In this document: positions 30,814 through 41,372 of the stretch, in pieces
Position numbering within the stretch: the stretch's first letter is position 1
Layout of the letters: every line of letters starts with the position of its first letter
The notes under the pieces: generated by a model
Seen by the model: the letters and a program-made list of their open reading frames with translations, nothing else
What the model was told of the DNA's origin: nothing
Database searches by the model: none
From: CAVSUR01 sp963846005
GTDB lineage: Bacteria > Actinomycetota > Actinomycetes > Streptosporangiales > Streptosporangiaceae
Length of the DNA stretch: 64,000 nt
Assembly: GCA_963846005.1 (NCBI GenBank)
Contig: CAWJUH010000006.1
Coordinates: forward strand, 1 to 64,000
Reading direction: 5' to 3'
Position numbers and translations under genes: made by a program

Positions 30814-30900
30814 CACGGCGAACGCCTGCCATACCGCGGCCTGGGCCAGCGTTCCTGCGGCCAGCGGCGAAGCCGCTGATACCGCGCGCGAGGTCGAGGC
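30748..30900 (-). pseudogene. Possible C-terminal remnant of a membrane protein (ABC-2 permease-like)
   Basis: On the minus strand about 40 codons ending in TAG read AQAAVWQAFAVLVPLCAVVL then ACATRVFRRAVA: one membrane helix followed by a basic tail. This looks like the end of an ABC-2 type permease. Further upstream in this frame the sequence loses protein-like character before hisG, so the rest of the gene is gone. Its stop shares CTAG with the possible end of the MFS gene. Low confidence; a one-helix small protein is an alternative. Confidence 0.3.
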
Positions 30901-30967
30901 GGGGGGCCGGCGGGCCGGGTCGGCTAGAGTCGGCGGCGCATCCCGTTGTGACCGAAGGGCAATTCGC

Positions 30968-31843
30968 GTGCTTTCCCTGGTCCTGCCCAAGGGCTCGCTC
31001 GAGCGGGCCACGCTGGAGCTGTTCGACGCCGCTGACCTCACCGTCCGGCGCTCCTCCGACCGCGACTACCACGCAACGATCGACGATCCGCGGATCGAGC
31101 GGGTCCGGTTCCTGCGGCCGCAGGAGATCCCGTCCTACGTCGAGCAGGGCCTGTTCGATTTCGGCATCACCGGGCGGGACTGGATCACCGAGACCGGTGC
31201 CGGCGTAACCTCGCTCGGCGAGCTGCAGTATTCCAAGGCGACCTCCGACCCGGTGCGGGTGGTGCTGGCCGTGCCCGCCGCGGCCGCCTGGCAGTCCGCG
31301 GCCGATCTGCCCGACGGGATCAGGATCTCCACCGAGTTCCCCGCGCTGACCCGCCGCTACCTGGAGGTGCACGGGGTGAAGGCGGTGGTGATCCCGTCCT
31401 ACGGCGCCACCGAGGCCAAGGTGCCCGACATCGTGGACGCCATCGTGGACCTGACCGAGACCGGCTCGTCGCTGCGCCGCAACGGGCTGCGGATCCTCGA
31501 CACCCTGCTGACCAGCTACACCGAGCTGATCGCCAACCCGGTGGCGCACGCCGCGACGGACTCGCGCGCGGCCATGGAGGACATCGCGCTGCTGCTGCGG
31601 GGCGCCATCAGGGCCCGCGGGAACGTGCTGCTCAAGCTGAACGTCGCGGCCGGCCAGCTGGCCGCGGTGACCGAGCTGCTGCCGGGCATGTCGTCGCCGA
31701 CGATCACCTCGCTGGCCCGCGGCGACATGCACGCGGTCGAGGCCGTGGTGCCCAAGCGGGGCGTCAACACGCTCATCCCCGCGCTCAAGGCGGCCGGCGG
31801 CCGGGACATCCTGGAACTGCCGATCTCCAAGATCGTCGAATAG
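30968..31843 (+). CDS. hisG: ATP phosphoribosyltransferase
   Basis: First step of histidine synthesis: joins ATP and PRPP. At 291 residues it is the long form with a C-terminal regulatory domain that binds histidine, so it would not need HisZ. Motifs are LVLPKGSLERATLELF, QGLFDFGITGRDWI and the PRPP loop DIVDAIVDLTETGSSLRRNG. The regulatory domain starts around KLNVAAGQLAAVTELLPGMS. The GTG at 30968 starts directly at the family N-terminus. It lies 10 kb from the other his genes; no hisE is found beside it. Confidence 0.93.
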   Translation: MLSLVLPKGSLERATLELFDAADLTVRRSSDRDYHATIDDPRIERVRFLRPQEIPSYVEQGLFDFGITGRDWITETGAGVTSLGELQYSKATSDPVRVVLAVPAAAAWQSAADLPDGIRISTEFPALTRRYLEVHGVKAVVIPSYGATEAKVPDIVDAIVDLTETGSSLRRNGLRILDTLLTSYTELIANPVAHAATDSRAAMEDIALLLRGAIRARGNVLLKLNVAAGQLAAVTELLPGMSSPTITSLARGDMHAVEAVVPKRGVNTLIPALKAAGGRDILELPISKIVE

Positions 31844-31990
31844 CGCTCGTCCCTGGCCGGATGACCCAGGTCACCGGCCCTGCCGCGGCCGCGGGCCGGG
31901 CACCGTATCCGCGTCTTATTTCGCAATGGTGACCTGAACGTTACAACTGAAAGTATTGACGGGATCAGCCGCTTGCGAGTAGCACTTCAG

Positions 31991-32005
31991 TTGAAGCGGT
32001 TCCAA
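31991..32005. promoter_or_regulatory. LacI-type operator TTGAAGCGGTTCCAA
   Basis: An imperfect palindrome of the TTGAANCGNTTCAA kind recognised by many LacI-family sugar regulators, about 20 bases before the LacI start. It suggests autoregulation. No comparable copy was seen directly before the binding-protein gene. Confidence 0.45.
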
Positions 32006-32019
32006 GCGGTCCTCCTGCT

Positions 32020-33108
32020 TTGGGGGTGAAGCTGCTGATCCCGGCGCACCGGACGAATATCGCCGAGGTAGCCGCAGCTGCCGGAGTAAGCGTGGGCACG
32101 GTCTCGCGGGTGCTCAATGAGAGCCCGAACGTGCGCGACGCCACCCGGCAGCGCGTCACCGACGTGATGCGGCGGCTGAACTACCGGCCTAGCCGCCTGG
32201 CGACGAGGCTGTCGCGCGGTAGCCCGGGAACAGTGGTACTGCTGGTGCCCTTCCTGACCCGTCCGTCGTCGGCTGCCCGTCTGGTCGGCGCCCTTGGTGT
32301 GCTCGAGAAGCAGGGGTACGACGCGATCTTGTGCAACGTGGAGACGCCTGCCCAGCTGGAACGCCACCTGTCCGCGCTGACCGCCCGGCACGGGGCGGAG
32401 GGGGCGGTGATCATGTCACTGCGGCTGCGCCGCGATCAGCTCGCCGCGATCAGCGAGGCCCGGTTGCCGCTGGCCATGGTCGACACCGAGGCACCGGGCG
32501 TGCCGTGCACGATCGTCAACGACATCGAGGGCGGCCAGCTGGCCGCCGAGCATCTCATCGGCCTCGGGCACCGGCGGATCGCCTTCATCGGCGATCGCCA
32601 CGACGCGCACCTCGGTTTCGTGTCCACCCGGCGGCGGCTGCTCGGATACCGGCGGGCCATGGCCGCCGGCGGGCTGCGCTACGAACCCGACCTGGTGCGC
32701 CTCGGCGAGCATGCGGCGTCGGAGGCTGCCGCCATGACCACCGAGCTGCTGCGCCTGCCGGCGCCGCCCACGGCGATCTTCGCCGCATCTGACACCCAGG
32801 CGCTTGGCGTGCTGGCCGCGGCCGAGCGGGCGGGCCGACGGGTGCCCGCGGACCTGGCCGTCATCGGCTACGACGACATCGACTCGGCGGCGCAACTGGG
32901 CCTGTCGACCGTGCACCAGCCGCTGCGCGAGAGCGGCGCGAGCGGGGCCAGCCAGCTGTGCGCGGTGCTCGGCGGCCAGAAGGCCCGCCCGCTGCGCCGG
33001 CTGCTGCCGCTGACCATCGTGACCAGGGCCACCACCGCGCGGCTGAACTACCGGCCGCTGCGGCCGGCCCGGGCCGGACCGGCAGCGACGGCGCTGACGG
33101 GCACCTAG
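32020..33108 (+). CDS. LacI-family transcriptional regulator of a sugar operon
   Basis: The N-terminal helix-turn-helix reads NIAEVAAAAGVSVGTVSRVL followed by the hinge helix RPSRLATRLSRG. The ligand-binding domain follows, with IVNDIEGGQLAAEHLIGLGH, RRIAFIGDRHDAHLGF, AIFAASDTQALGVL and VIGYDDIDSAAQLGLSTV. About 360 residues. The start is TTG at 32020 or GTG at 32026; neither has a strong ribosome site. It sits just before a sugar ABC importer and a GH13 glucosidase on the same strand, so an alpha-glucoside inducer is likely. A GC-rich hairpin after its stop probably ends its transcript. Confidence 0.88.
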   Translation: MGVKLLIPAHRTNIAEVAAAAGVSVGTVSRVLNESPNVRDATRQRVTDVMRRLNYRPSRLATRLSRGSPGTVVLLVPFLTRPSSAARLVGALGVLEKQGYDAILCNVETPAQLERHLSALTARHGAEGAVIMSLRLRRDQLAAISEARLPLAMVDTEAPGVPCTIVNDIEGGQLAAEHLIGLGHRRIAFIGDRHDAHLGFVSTRRRLLGYRRAMAAGGLRYEPDLVRLGEHAASEAAAMTTELLRLPAPPTAIFAASDTQALGVLAAAERAGRRVPADLAVIGYDDIDSAAQLGLSTVHQPLRESGASGASQLCAVLGGQKARPLRRLLPLTIVTRATTARLNYRPLRPARAGPAATALTGT

Positions 33109-33155
33109 GCGGCCCCGCCGGGAGCGGCCCGCCCGCACGAGAAAGATCCGGAACC

Positions 33156-33173
33156 GGCCGCCGCGCGGCGGCC
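33156..33173 (+). terminator. Hairpin GGCCGCCGCGCGGCGGCC after lacI
   Basis: A perfect 18-bp palindrome 48 bases after the LacI stop and before the binding-protein gene. No T-run follows, as is common in high-GC actinomycetes. It may separate regulator and transporter transcripts. Confidence 0.5.
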
Positions 33174-33214
33174 ACAGCGCAGTACTCAGATCCAGTCCGA
33201 CAAAGGGAGTGCAC

Positions 33215-34583
33215 ATGTCACGCAAGATCCCCGTCAGCTGGGCCAGCCGGTCCTCTGTGCGGATCGCCGCGGCGGCCGGCACCGGGGCCCTGGTCCTGGC
33301 GGCCTGCGGCGGAAGCAGCGGCGGCAGCAGCAGCGGCGGCGGCGGCAGCAGCAGCGCCAGCGGCTCGGCCACCTCGGGCACCATCAGCTGGTCGGCCAGC
33401 CCGATCGCCAGCGCCGGCGCCACCGACACCCGCACGGTGCTGATCAAGGCGTTCGAGAAGGCGTACCCGAAGATCAAGGTCAACCTGATCCAAGCCAACT
33501 CCAACACCGACACCAACCGGGCGACGCTGGTCAACCAGATCTCCGGCGGCTCGTCCTCACCGGACGTGTTCATGGGCGACGTGATCTCGCAGGCCCAGTT
33601 CGGCGAGCACGGGCTGGCCATCCCGCTGTCGAAGTACCTGCCCAAGAGCTACTTCTCCCGGTTCGAAGCCGGCCCTGGTCACGGGCGCCTCGTACAAGGG
33701 CCAGGTGTACGGCTCGCCGCTGTTCGAGGACCAGGGCTTCCTGTACTACCGCAAGGACCTGCTGGCCAAGTACCACCTGTCCCCGCCGAAGACCTGGGAG
33801 CAGCTGGAGTCCGAGGCCAAGGAGGTTCAGGCCAAGGCCCACATCAAGTACGGCTTCGTCTGGGAAGGCGCCGACTACGAGGGCCTGACCTGCAACTACA
33901 TGGAGTACCTGACCGACGCCGGCGGCTCCGTCACCAACAGCAGCTACACCAAGTCGACGCTCGACTCGCCGGCGGCGGTCAAGGCGGCCACGTTCATGCG
34001 GTCACTGGTGACCTCCGGCGTGACACCCTCGTCGATTACCTCATTCGAGGAGGCGCAGGCCATGGACGCGTTCGCGGCCGGCCAGGCGGTATTCCTGCGG
34101 AACTGGGACTACGCCAACGCCTACGCCAACACCCCGTCCGAGTCCAAGATCGTCGGCAAGGCGGGCGTCGAGCCGCTGCCGACCTTCGCGGGCCAGCCCA
34201 CCCCCGGTTACTCCAACATCGGCGGCTGGAACCTGTACATCAACCCGCACAGCACGCACATCAAGACCGACCTCACCTTCATCAAGTGGATGTCGAGCAA
34301 CGCCGCGGAGGAGATCCTGGCCAAGGACTACTCGCTGATCCCGACCACCACGGCGGTGCGCAACATGTCCAACATCATGAGCAAGAACGCGGTGCTGAGC
34401 ATCATCACCAAGACCAAGCTGGTGCCGAGGCCGGCGGGCACGCCGAACTACCCGCAGGTCAGCACGGCGATCTACAACAACATCAACTCGGTGCTGGCCG
34501 GCTCGGCCACCCCGGCCAACGCGCTGAAGACGGCGGGCACGTCCGTCCAGTCCGCGCTTTCAGCCAAGGCCAGCGGGCTATAA
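33215..34583 (+). CDS. Sugar ABC transporter substrate-binding lipoprotein, one frameshift
   Basis: A lipoprotein signal is clear: a basic start, then a hydrophobic stretch ending LVLAAC with the lipid-carrying Cys near residue 31, followed by a Ser/Gly-rich linker. The rest is a family 1 solute-binding protein: AFEKAYPKIKVNLIQANSN, PDVFMGDVISQAQFGEHG, GSPLFEDQGFLYYRKDLL, FEEAQAMDAFAAGQAVFLRN. Near 33670 the frame changes by one base (SRFEA to LVTGASYKGQVYGSP). The ATG at 33215 is used because AAAGGGAG lies just upstream. It is followed by two permeases and an ATPase. Confidence 0.88.
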
Positions 34584-34611
34584 CCGAAGGGAGCACCGGA
34601 GACCGGGCGCC

Positions 34612-34659
34612 GGGCCCGGCGGGGCGCGCAAGCCTCCGCCGGGCCCCGGCCCGGGGCCC
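34612..34659 (+). promoter_or_regulatory. Strong stem-loops between binding protein and permease genes
   Basis: An 11-bp perfect stem (GGGCCCGGCGG at 34612-34622 with CCGCCGGGCCC at 34636-34646, 13-base loop) overlaps an alternative 19-base palindrome at 34641-34659. Such hairpins after the binding-protein gene often block RNA decay or part-terminate, giving more binding protein than permease. Confidence 0.5.
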
Positions 34660-34718
34660 GGCACCGGCGGGTGAGATCCGGGCGATATGACCTGGCTGCT
34701 GTCGTAAAGGAGTGACGA

Positions 34719-35654
34719 ATGGCCACGACCGTACCGGTCAGCGAGCGGGCGACGGTCGCCCCGCCCGTTGGCCACCGTGATGTCAACACCAGGAAACTGG
34801 CCCGGATGGGCTGGCTGTTCTCGGCCCCCGCGCTGATCGTCATCGCCGGCGTCACGATCTTCCCGATGCTGTACTCGGTGGCGATGAGCCTGTCGAACGT
34901 GCACGTCTCCGGCAGCGGCTTCAGCCTGAGCGGCTTCGGGTTCAGCAACTACTCGCTGGTGTTCGGGTCGTCGATCTGGCGCGGCGCGCTGATCTTCACC
35001 GTCAGCTACACCATCTTCACCGTGGTGGTCGAGCTGGTGCTCGGCACCTGCATCGCGCTGGTGCTGGAACGGCTGGTCGCCGGGCGCGGCTGGATGATGG
35101 CGCTGCTGCTGCTGCCGTGGTCGATGATCACCGTGATCAACGCCGAGCTGTGGGGCTACATCTACCAGCCCACCTACGGCTTCCTGACCAACGTGCTCGG
35201 CGTGCAGAACGTGCTGGGCTCCCCTTGGTCGGCCAAGCTGGCCATGGCCGTCGCCGACATCTGGAAGACCACTCCGTTCGTGGCCATCATCGTGCTGGCC
35301 GGCCTGGTCATGCTGCCCGGGGACGTCTACGAGGCGGCCGAGATGGACGGCGCCAGCGGCTGGACCACGTTCTGGACGATCACCCTGCCGCTGCTGCGGC
35401 CCACCATCGCGCTGGCCGTCATGTTCCGGGTGCTGCAGGCCTTCGGCCTGTTCGACCTGCCGTACGTGCTGACGCAGGGCGGACCGGGCAACGCGACCAA
35501 CCCGCTGGCCCTGCTCGGCTTCCAGGTCATGTTCAAGGATCTGTCGTTCGGCCCGGGCGCCGCGGTGGCCACCACCACGGCGCTGCTGGTGCTGCTCGGC
35601 TGCCTGGCCACCTTGAAGGTGTTCCGGTCGCAGGTCGGACAGGAGGGGTCGTAA
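34719..35654 (+). CDS. Sugar ABC transporter permease, MalF type
   Basis: A 311-residue protein with six membrane helices. The EAA loop that docks the ATPase reads YEAAEMDGASGWTTFWTITL then PLLRPTIALA, and QAFGLFDLPYVLTQGGPGNAT is typical of the MalF/UgpA group. The ATG follows AAAGGAGTGACG. Its TAA overlaps the ATG of the second permease by one base (TAATG). Confidence 0.9.
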   Translation: MATTVPVSERATVAPPVGHRDVNTRKLARMGWLFSAPALIVIAGVTIFPMLYSVAMSLSNVHVSGSGFSLSGFGFSNYSLVFGSSIWRGALIFTVSYTIFTVVVELVLGTCIALVLERLVAGRGWMMALLLLPWSMITVINAELWGYIYQPTYGFLTNVLGVQNVLGSPWSAKLAMAVADIWKTTPFVAIIVLAGLVMLPGDVYEAAEMDGASGWTTFWTITLPLLRPTIALAVMFRVLQAFGLFDLPYVLTQGGPGNATNPLALLGFQVMFKDLSFGPGAAVATTTALLVLLGCLATLKVFRSQVGQEGS

Positions 35655-36498
35655 TGCGCTCGCGCACTAGGCACGGCTGGCACAAATACATCAACGGCGT
35701 CACGGTCTCGGCCATCCTGGTGGCGATCTTCGTGATCTTGCCGCTGTACTGGATGGTCATCAACAGCTTCCAGGGACCACTGGGGCTGACCTCAACCCAC
35801 ACACAGTTCTTCCCGAGTAACCCCACGACGGTGAACTACAAGGACGCGTTCCAGGTCAGCGACTTCGGCGTCTACTTCCGCAACTCGCTGATCGTCACGC
35901 TCATCGCCACCGCGCTGGTGCTGGTGCTCGGCACGCTGGCCGGGTACGCGCTCGGCCGGCTGCCGATGCGCGGCAAGTTCTCTACCATGGTCATCTTGCT
36001 GATGATCTCGGTGTTCCCGGCCATCGCGCTGATCGCCCCGCTGTACCTGCTGGAGCGGCGGCTGAACCTGCTGAACAGCTTCCAGGGCCTGATCATCCCC
36101 TATGTCGCGTTCAACCTGCCGTTCGCCATCTGGATCCTGCGCAACTACTTCCTCGGCATCCCGAAGGAGATGGAGGAGACCGGCCGCATCGACGGGCCGG
36201 CCCGCTGCGCACGGTGTGGTCGATCGTGCTGCCGCAGGCACTGCCCGGCCTGTTCACCGCGGGCATCTTCTGCTTCACGGCCTGCTGGACCGAGTTCCTG
36301 ATGGCGCTGACCTTCGAGAGCAACAACAACTTCTACACGATCCCGGTCGGCATCGCGAACTACTCCACGCCGTTCGTCACCCCCTACGGGGTCTGGTTCG
36401 CCGCCAGCGTGGTCGCGGTGATACCGATCGGCATCCTGGTGTTCATGTTCCGCAGATTCGTCATCTCCGGGCTCACCTCGGGCGCGGTCAAGGGATAG
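35654..36498 (+). CDS. Sugar ABC transporter permease, MalG type, one frameshift
   Basis: The second permease, about 280 residues when joined, with VILPLYWMVINSFQGP at helix 1 and LGTLAGYALGRLPMRGK before the third helix. The EAA loop is split by a frameshift near 36200: KEMEETGRIDG is in one frame and PLRTVWSIVLPQALPGLFTA in the next. The tail FVISGLTSGAVKG is the standard end of this family. It forms the membrane channel with the gene before it. Confidence 0.88.
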
Positions 36499-36508
36499 GG
36501 AGGCAGAC

Positions 36509-37666
<1,158 letters not shown>

Positions 37667-37685
37667 GGCAGGTCAGCCGGCAGCG

Positions 37686-37724
37686 CGGCCCCGCGGCCCC
37701 CGGGACCCGGGGTTTGCGGGGCCG
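37686..37724 (+). terminator. Strong GC hairpin after the ABC operon
   Basis: Outer arms CGGCCCCGC (37686-37694) and GCGGGGCCG (37716-37724) enclose an inner perfect CCCCGGG/CCCGGGG stem, with TTT between. It sits 20 bases after the ATPase stop and likely ends or attenuates the transcript before the glucosidase. Confidence 0.6.
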
Positions 37725-37798
37725 TGCCGTCCGGCAGCTGAGTTCACGCGGGCCACTGCGCCCCGTTCCGGTAACGACGATGGCGAATCGAGGCGCGC

Positions 37799-39379
<1,581 letters not shown>

Positions 39380-39401
39380 CGGCTGCTGACCCCGCCGGCT
39401 A

Positions 39402-39460
39402 GACAAGCTCGCTTGACACCCGGGCTAGTGTCAAGTTAGCTTGTCAATGTCAAGCAAGCT
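39402..39460 (+). promoter_or_regulatory. Large palindromic operator with embedded promoter
   Basis: Two 18-base arms (39402-39419 and 39428-39445), differing at two positions, surround an 8-base centre. Each arm contains a CTTGACAC/GTGTCAAG half, and a third half copy (TGTCAAGCAAGCTT) follows at about 39448. A sigma-70-like promoter can be read in it: TTGACA at 39413-39418 and TAGCTT at 39437-39442, 18 bases apart. The small XRE regulator of the next operon is the obvious candidate to bind it. Confidence 0.6.
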
Positions 39461-39482
39461 TTCCACGAGTCGGAGGCGGGTC

Positions 39483-39911
39483 ATGTACCGCAGGATGGAG
39501 CGCGCGGCGCGCTGGGCCGCGCTTGCCGCGCTGATCGCCGTGCTGGCGGCCGTCGCCCTGGCGGTGGCCCGCGGCCGGGTGACCGGCGACGGGATGACCG
39601 GCGCCTCCGTCGCGGTCCTGGCCGCGGCGGGCGCGCTGGCCGGGACCGCGCGCTGCCGGCCGGGCCGCCGGCCGGCGCCGGCCACCCCGGCGGAGGTACC
39701 CCCGGCCGCGGCGTTCCCGGCGGAGGCAACCCCGGCGGAGGCAGCCCCGGTCGCGGCGTTCCCGGCCGCGGCCGCTAGCCCGCCGTGCACAACGACGTCC
39801 GCGCGCTGCGTACCGGCCGCGGGCTGTCCCAGGCGCAGCTCGCGGCCGCGATGCAGGTGTCGCGGCAGACCATCAACTCGATCGAGACCGGCCGCTATAC
39901 CCCGTCCCTGA
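39483..39911 (+). CDS. Small membrane protein with Pro/Ala repeats, probably frameshifted 3' end
   Basis: The ATG has GGAGGCGGG just upstream. The chain starts MYRRMERAARWAALAALIAV and has two hydrophobic helices (about residues 9-31 and 38-57), then a Pro/Ala-rich tail built from imperfect TPAEAAP/AFPAE repeats. The frame as read runs on into the XRE gene. A TAG in the neighbouring frame at 39776-39778, 3 bases before the regulator GTG region, is the more natural end, so a base is probably wrong in the repeat stretch. Function unknown. Confidence 0.5.
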   Translation: MYRRMERAARWAALAALIAVLAAVALAVARGRVTGDGMTGASVAVLAAAGALAGTARCRPGRRPAPATPAEVPPAAAFPAEATPAEAAPVAAFPAAAASPPCTTTSARCVPAAGCPRRSSRPRCRCRGRPSTRSRPAAIPRP

Positions 39912-39985
39912 CGCTGGCGATCTTGCTGGCCCGGTACTTCGGGCGCGGAGTCGAGGAGGTGTTCCATGTCAACGGAACCTGCTAG
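39785..39985 (+). CDS. Small XRE-type transcriptional regulator
   Basis: A 66-residue helix-turn-helix protein: VRALRTGRGLSQAQLAAAMQ, VSRQTINSIETGRYTPS and LARYFGRGVEEVFHV. This is the compact Cro/CI-like form common beside small membrane proteins in actinobacteria. The GTG start lies in a gene-dense spot; its end overlaps the next ATG by 20 bases. It probably binds the palindrome before the operon and controls its own expression. Confidence 0.85.
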   Translation: MHNDVRALRTGRGLSQAQLAAAMQVSRQTINSIETGRYTPSLTLAILLARYFGRGVEEVFHVNGTC

Positions 39986-40382
39986 CACGACGGGCCGCAG
40001 CCGCGGCGCCGGGCGCCGGTGGGCGCTGCCCGTGCTGTCGGTGCTGCTCGGCGGTGTCATGTGGGCGGCGGCCGCGATCGGCGGCCATCCCGGGCTCGGG
40101 GCGGTGTTCTTCGCGATCATGGCCGGCTACGCAGCGATCCTGGTCGCGGGCCGGCGCAGCGACACCGTCCGGGTGCTCGGCGGCGATCCGGCCGACGAGC
40201 GCTGGCGGGCCATTGACCTGAGGGCCACGGCCTTCGCCGGGATAGTCCTGATCATCGCGGTGATCGCCGCGTTCGCGTGGGAGATCGCGCACGGCCGCAG
40301 CGGTCAGGCCTTCGCCAATCTGGGCGCGATTGCCGGGCTGTCGTACCTGGCCGCGCTGGTCTGGCTGCGCTGGCGGTCGTGA
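39966..40382 (+). CDS. Small integral membrane protein
   Basis: 138 residues with four hydrophobic helices (about 20-42, 45-62, 85-105 and 112-130). A GAGGAGGTG ribosome site lies inside the XRE gene just upstream of its ATG. Similar membrane proteins accompany short XRE regulators in many actinomycetes (DUF2178-like), possibly as a target or signal input; nothing more can be said from sequence. The stop is followed by strong hairpins. Confidence 0.6.
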   Translation: MSTEPASTTGRSRGAGRRWALPVLSVLLGGVMWAAAAIGGHPGLGAVFFAIMAGYAAILVAGRRSDTVRVLGGDPADERWRAIDLRATAFAGIVLIIAVIAAFAWEIAHGRSGQAFANLGAIAGLSYLAALVWLRWRS

Positions 40383-40401
40383 CGGCCGGCCCAGGCCGCG
40401 C

Positions 40402-40456
40402 GGCCGTCGCGGGCCCGCGACGGCCAGGGCCGCCGCCCGCCGGGTGCGCCCGGCGG
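40402..40456. terminator. Two hairpins between convergent genes
   Basis: A perfect 24-base palindrome (40402-40425, arms GGCCGTCGCGGG/CCCGCGACGGCC) and a second stem CCGCCGGG-TGCG-CCCGGCGG (40437-40456) fill the gap between the convergent membrane-protein and phosphatase genes. This is a bidirectional terminator by position. Confidence 0.65.
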
Positions 40457-40459
40457 ACG

Positions 40460-41266
40460 TCAGGCGGCGAGCAGCCGGGCGCGCAACTGGTCCGCTTCGG
40501 CCGGGCTGAACCCCTGCGCCGCCAGCCAGTCCGGTGCGCCGCCGGACCGGGCCGCCAGCTCGCCGAGGAACATCAGCATGGTCTGCGCCCGCGGCGCGTG
40601 CTCGTCGTCGGGCCGCAGGCTCAGGTCGGCGGCGTAGGTCGGGGAGGAGCGCAGCCGGGCCAGGATCGCCGGGGTCCGCTCCGCGGTCACGGCATAGTCG
40701 GCCGCGATTACCTCCGGGCTCACCCCGGCCACGCTGAGCGCGAGCGCGACGATGACCCCGGTCCGGTCCTTGCCCGCCGCGCAGTGCACCAGCGCCGCGC
40801 CGGGCCCGGCGGCGATGGCCCGGACCGCCGCGAGCGCCTGGTCCGGCCGGTCCTCCAGGTAGCCCAGGTAGTAGCCGCAGACCACGTCGGCCGGAAACCG
40901 GGAGGCCGCGCCGTCCCGGCGTATCTGCAGCGCCAGCGCGTCGGAGACCGCGTCGGTCGCCTCGCCGCCCTCGGGCAGCATCGAGTGGTGCAGGTGCCGC
41001 ACCGAGGGCACCCGGGTCAGCGGGGCCGGCCCCTCGGACCGCACCTCGTACTCGCTGCGCAGGTCGATGACCGTGCGCACGCCGAGCGTGCCGGTCAGCA
41101 GCTCCACGTCGGCCGCGGTCAGGTCCTGCAGGTTGTCGCCGCGGAGCAGCCGCCCGCCCGCGGTGCGCCGCCCGCCGGCCGCCGGCAGGCCGCCGAGGTC
41201 CCGGACGTTGACCGCGCCGTCCAGGTCGATCCAGCGCGTGCCCGGCGTCGTCTCCGTCGTCTCCAC
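40460..41266 (-). CDS. Tyrosine-protein phosphatase (Y_phosphatase3 type)
   Basis: A 268-residue protein with the phosphatase loop HCAAGKDRTG (CX5R nucleophile Cys and Arg) at about residues 155-164. The family N-terminus GAVNVRDLGGLP and LLRGDNLQDLTAADVELL, plus TVIDLRSEYEVRSEG, are clear. These enzymes dephosphorylate phosphotyrosine and, in some actinobacteria, phosphoinositides. Divergent from the his operon with about 106 bases between starts. The minus-strand ATG at 41266 lacks a strong ribosome site. Confidence 0.85.
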   Translation of the reverse strand: METTETTPGTRWIDLDGAVNVRDLGGLPAAGGRRTAGGRLLRGDNLQDLTAADVELLTGTLGVRTVIDLRSEYEVRSEGPAPLTRVPSVRHLHHSMLPEGGEATDAVSDALALQIRRDGAASRFPADVVCGYYLGYLEDRPDQALAAVRAIAAGPGAALVHCAAGKDRTGVIVALALSVAGVSPEVIAADYAVTAERTPAILARLRSSPTYAADLSLRPDDEHAPRAQTMLMFLGELAARSGGAPDWLAAQGFSPAEADQLRARLLAA

Positions 41267-41372
41267 CTTGCTATCCTCGCTGCTCCGCCGGGGTGCTCAG
41301 GCCCGGCGCGGGCACCTTTCCCCGCGCTGGCCGGCTGGCCGTCACCCCGCGTTTCCCCGCTACCCTGGACGG

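Noticed and set aside
40402..40456. Replication origin or recombination site
   Set aside because: The perfect palindromes lie exactly between convergent gene ends, where a bidirectional terminator is the simplest reading.
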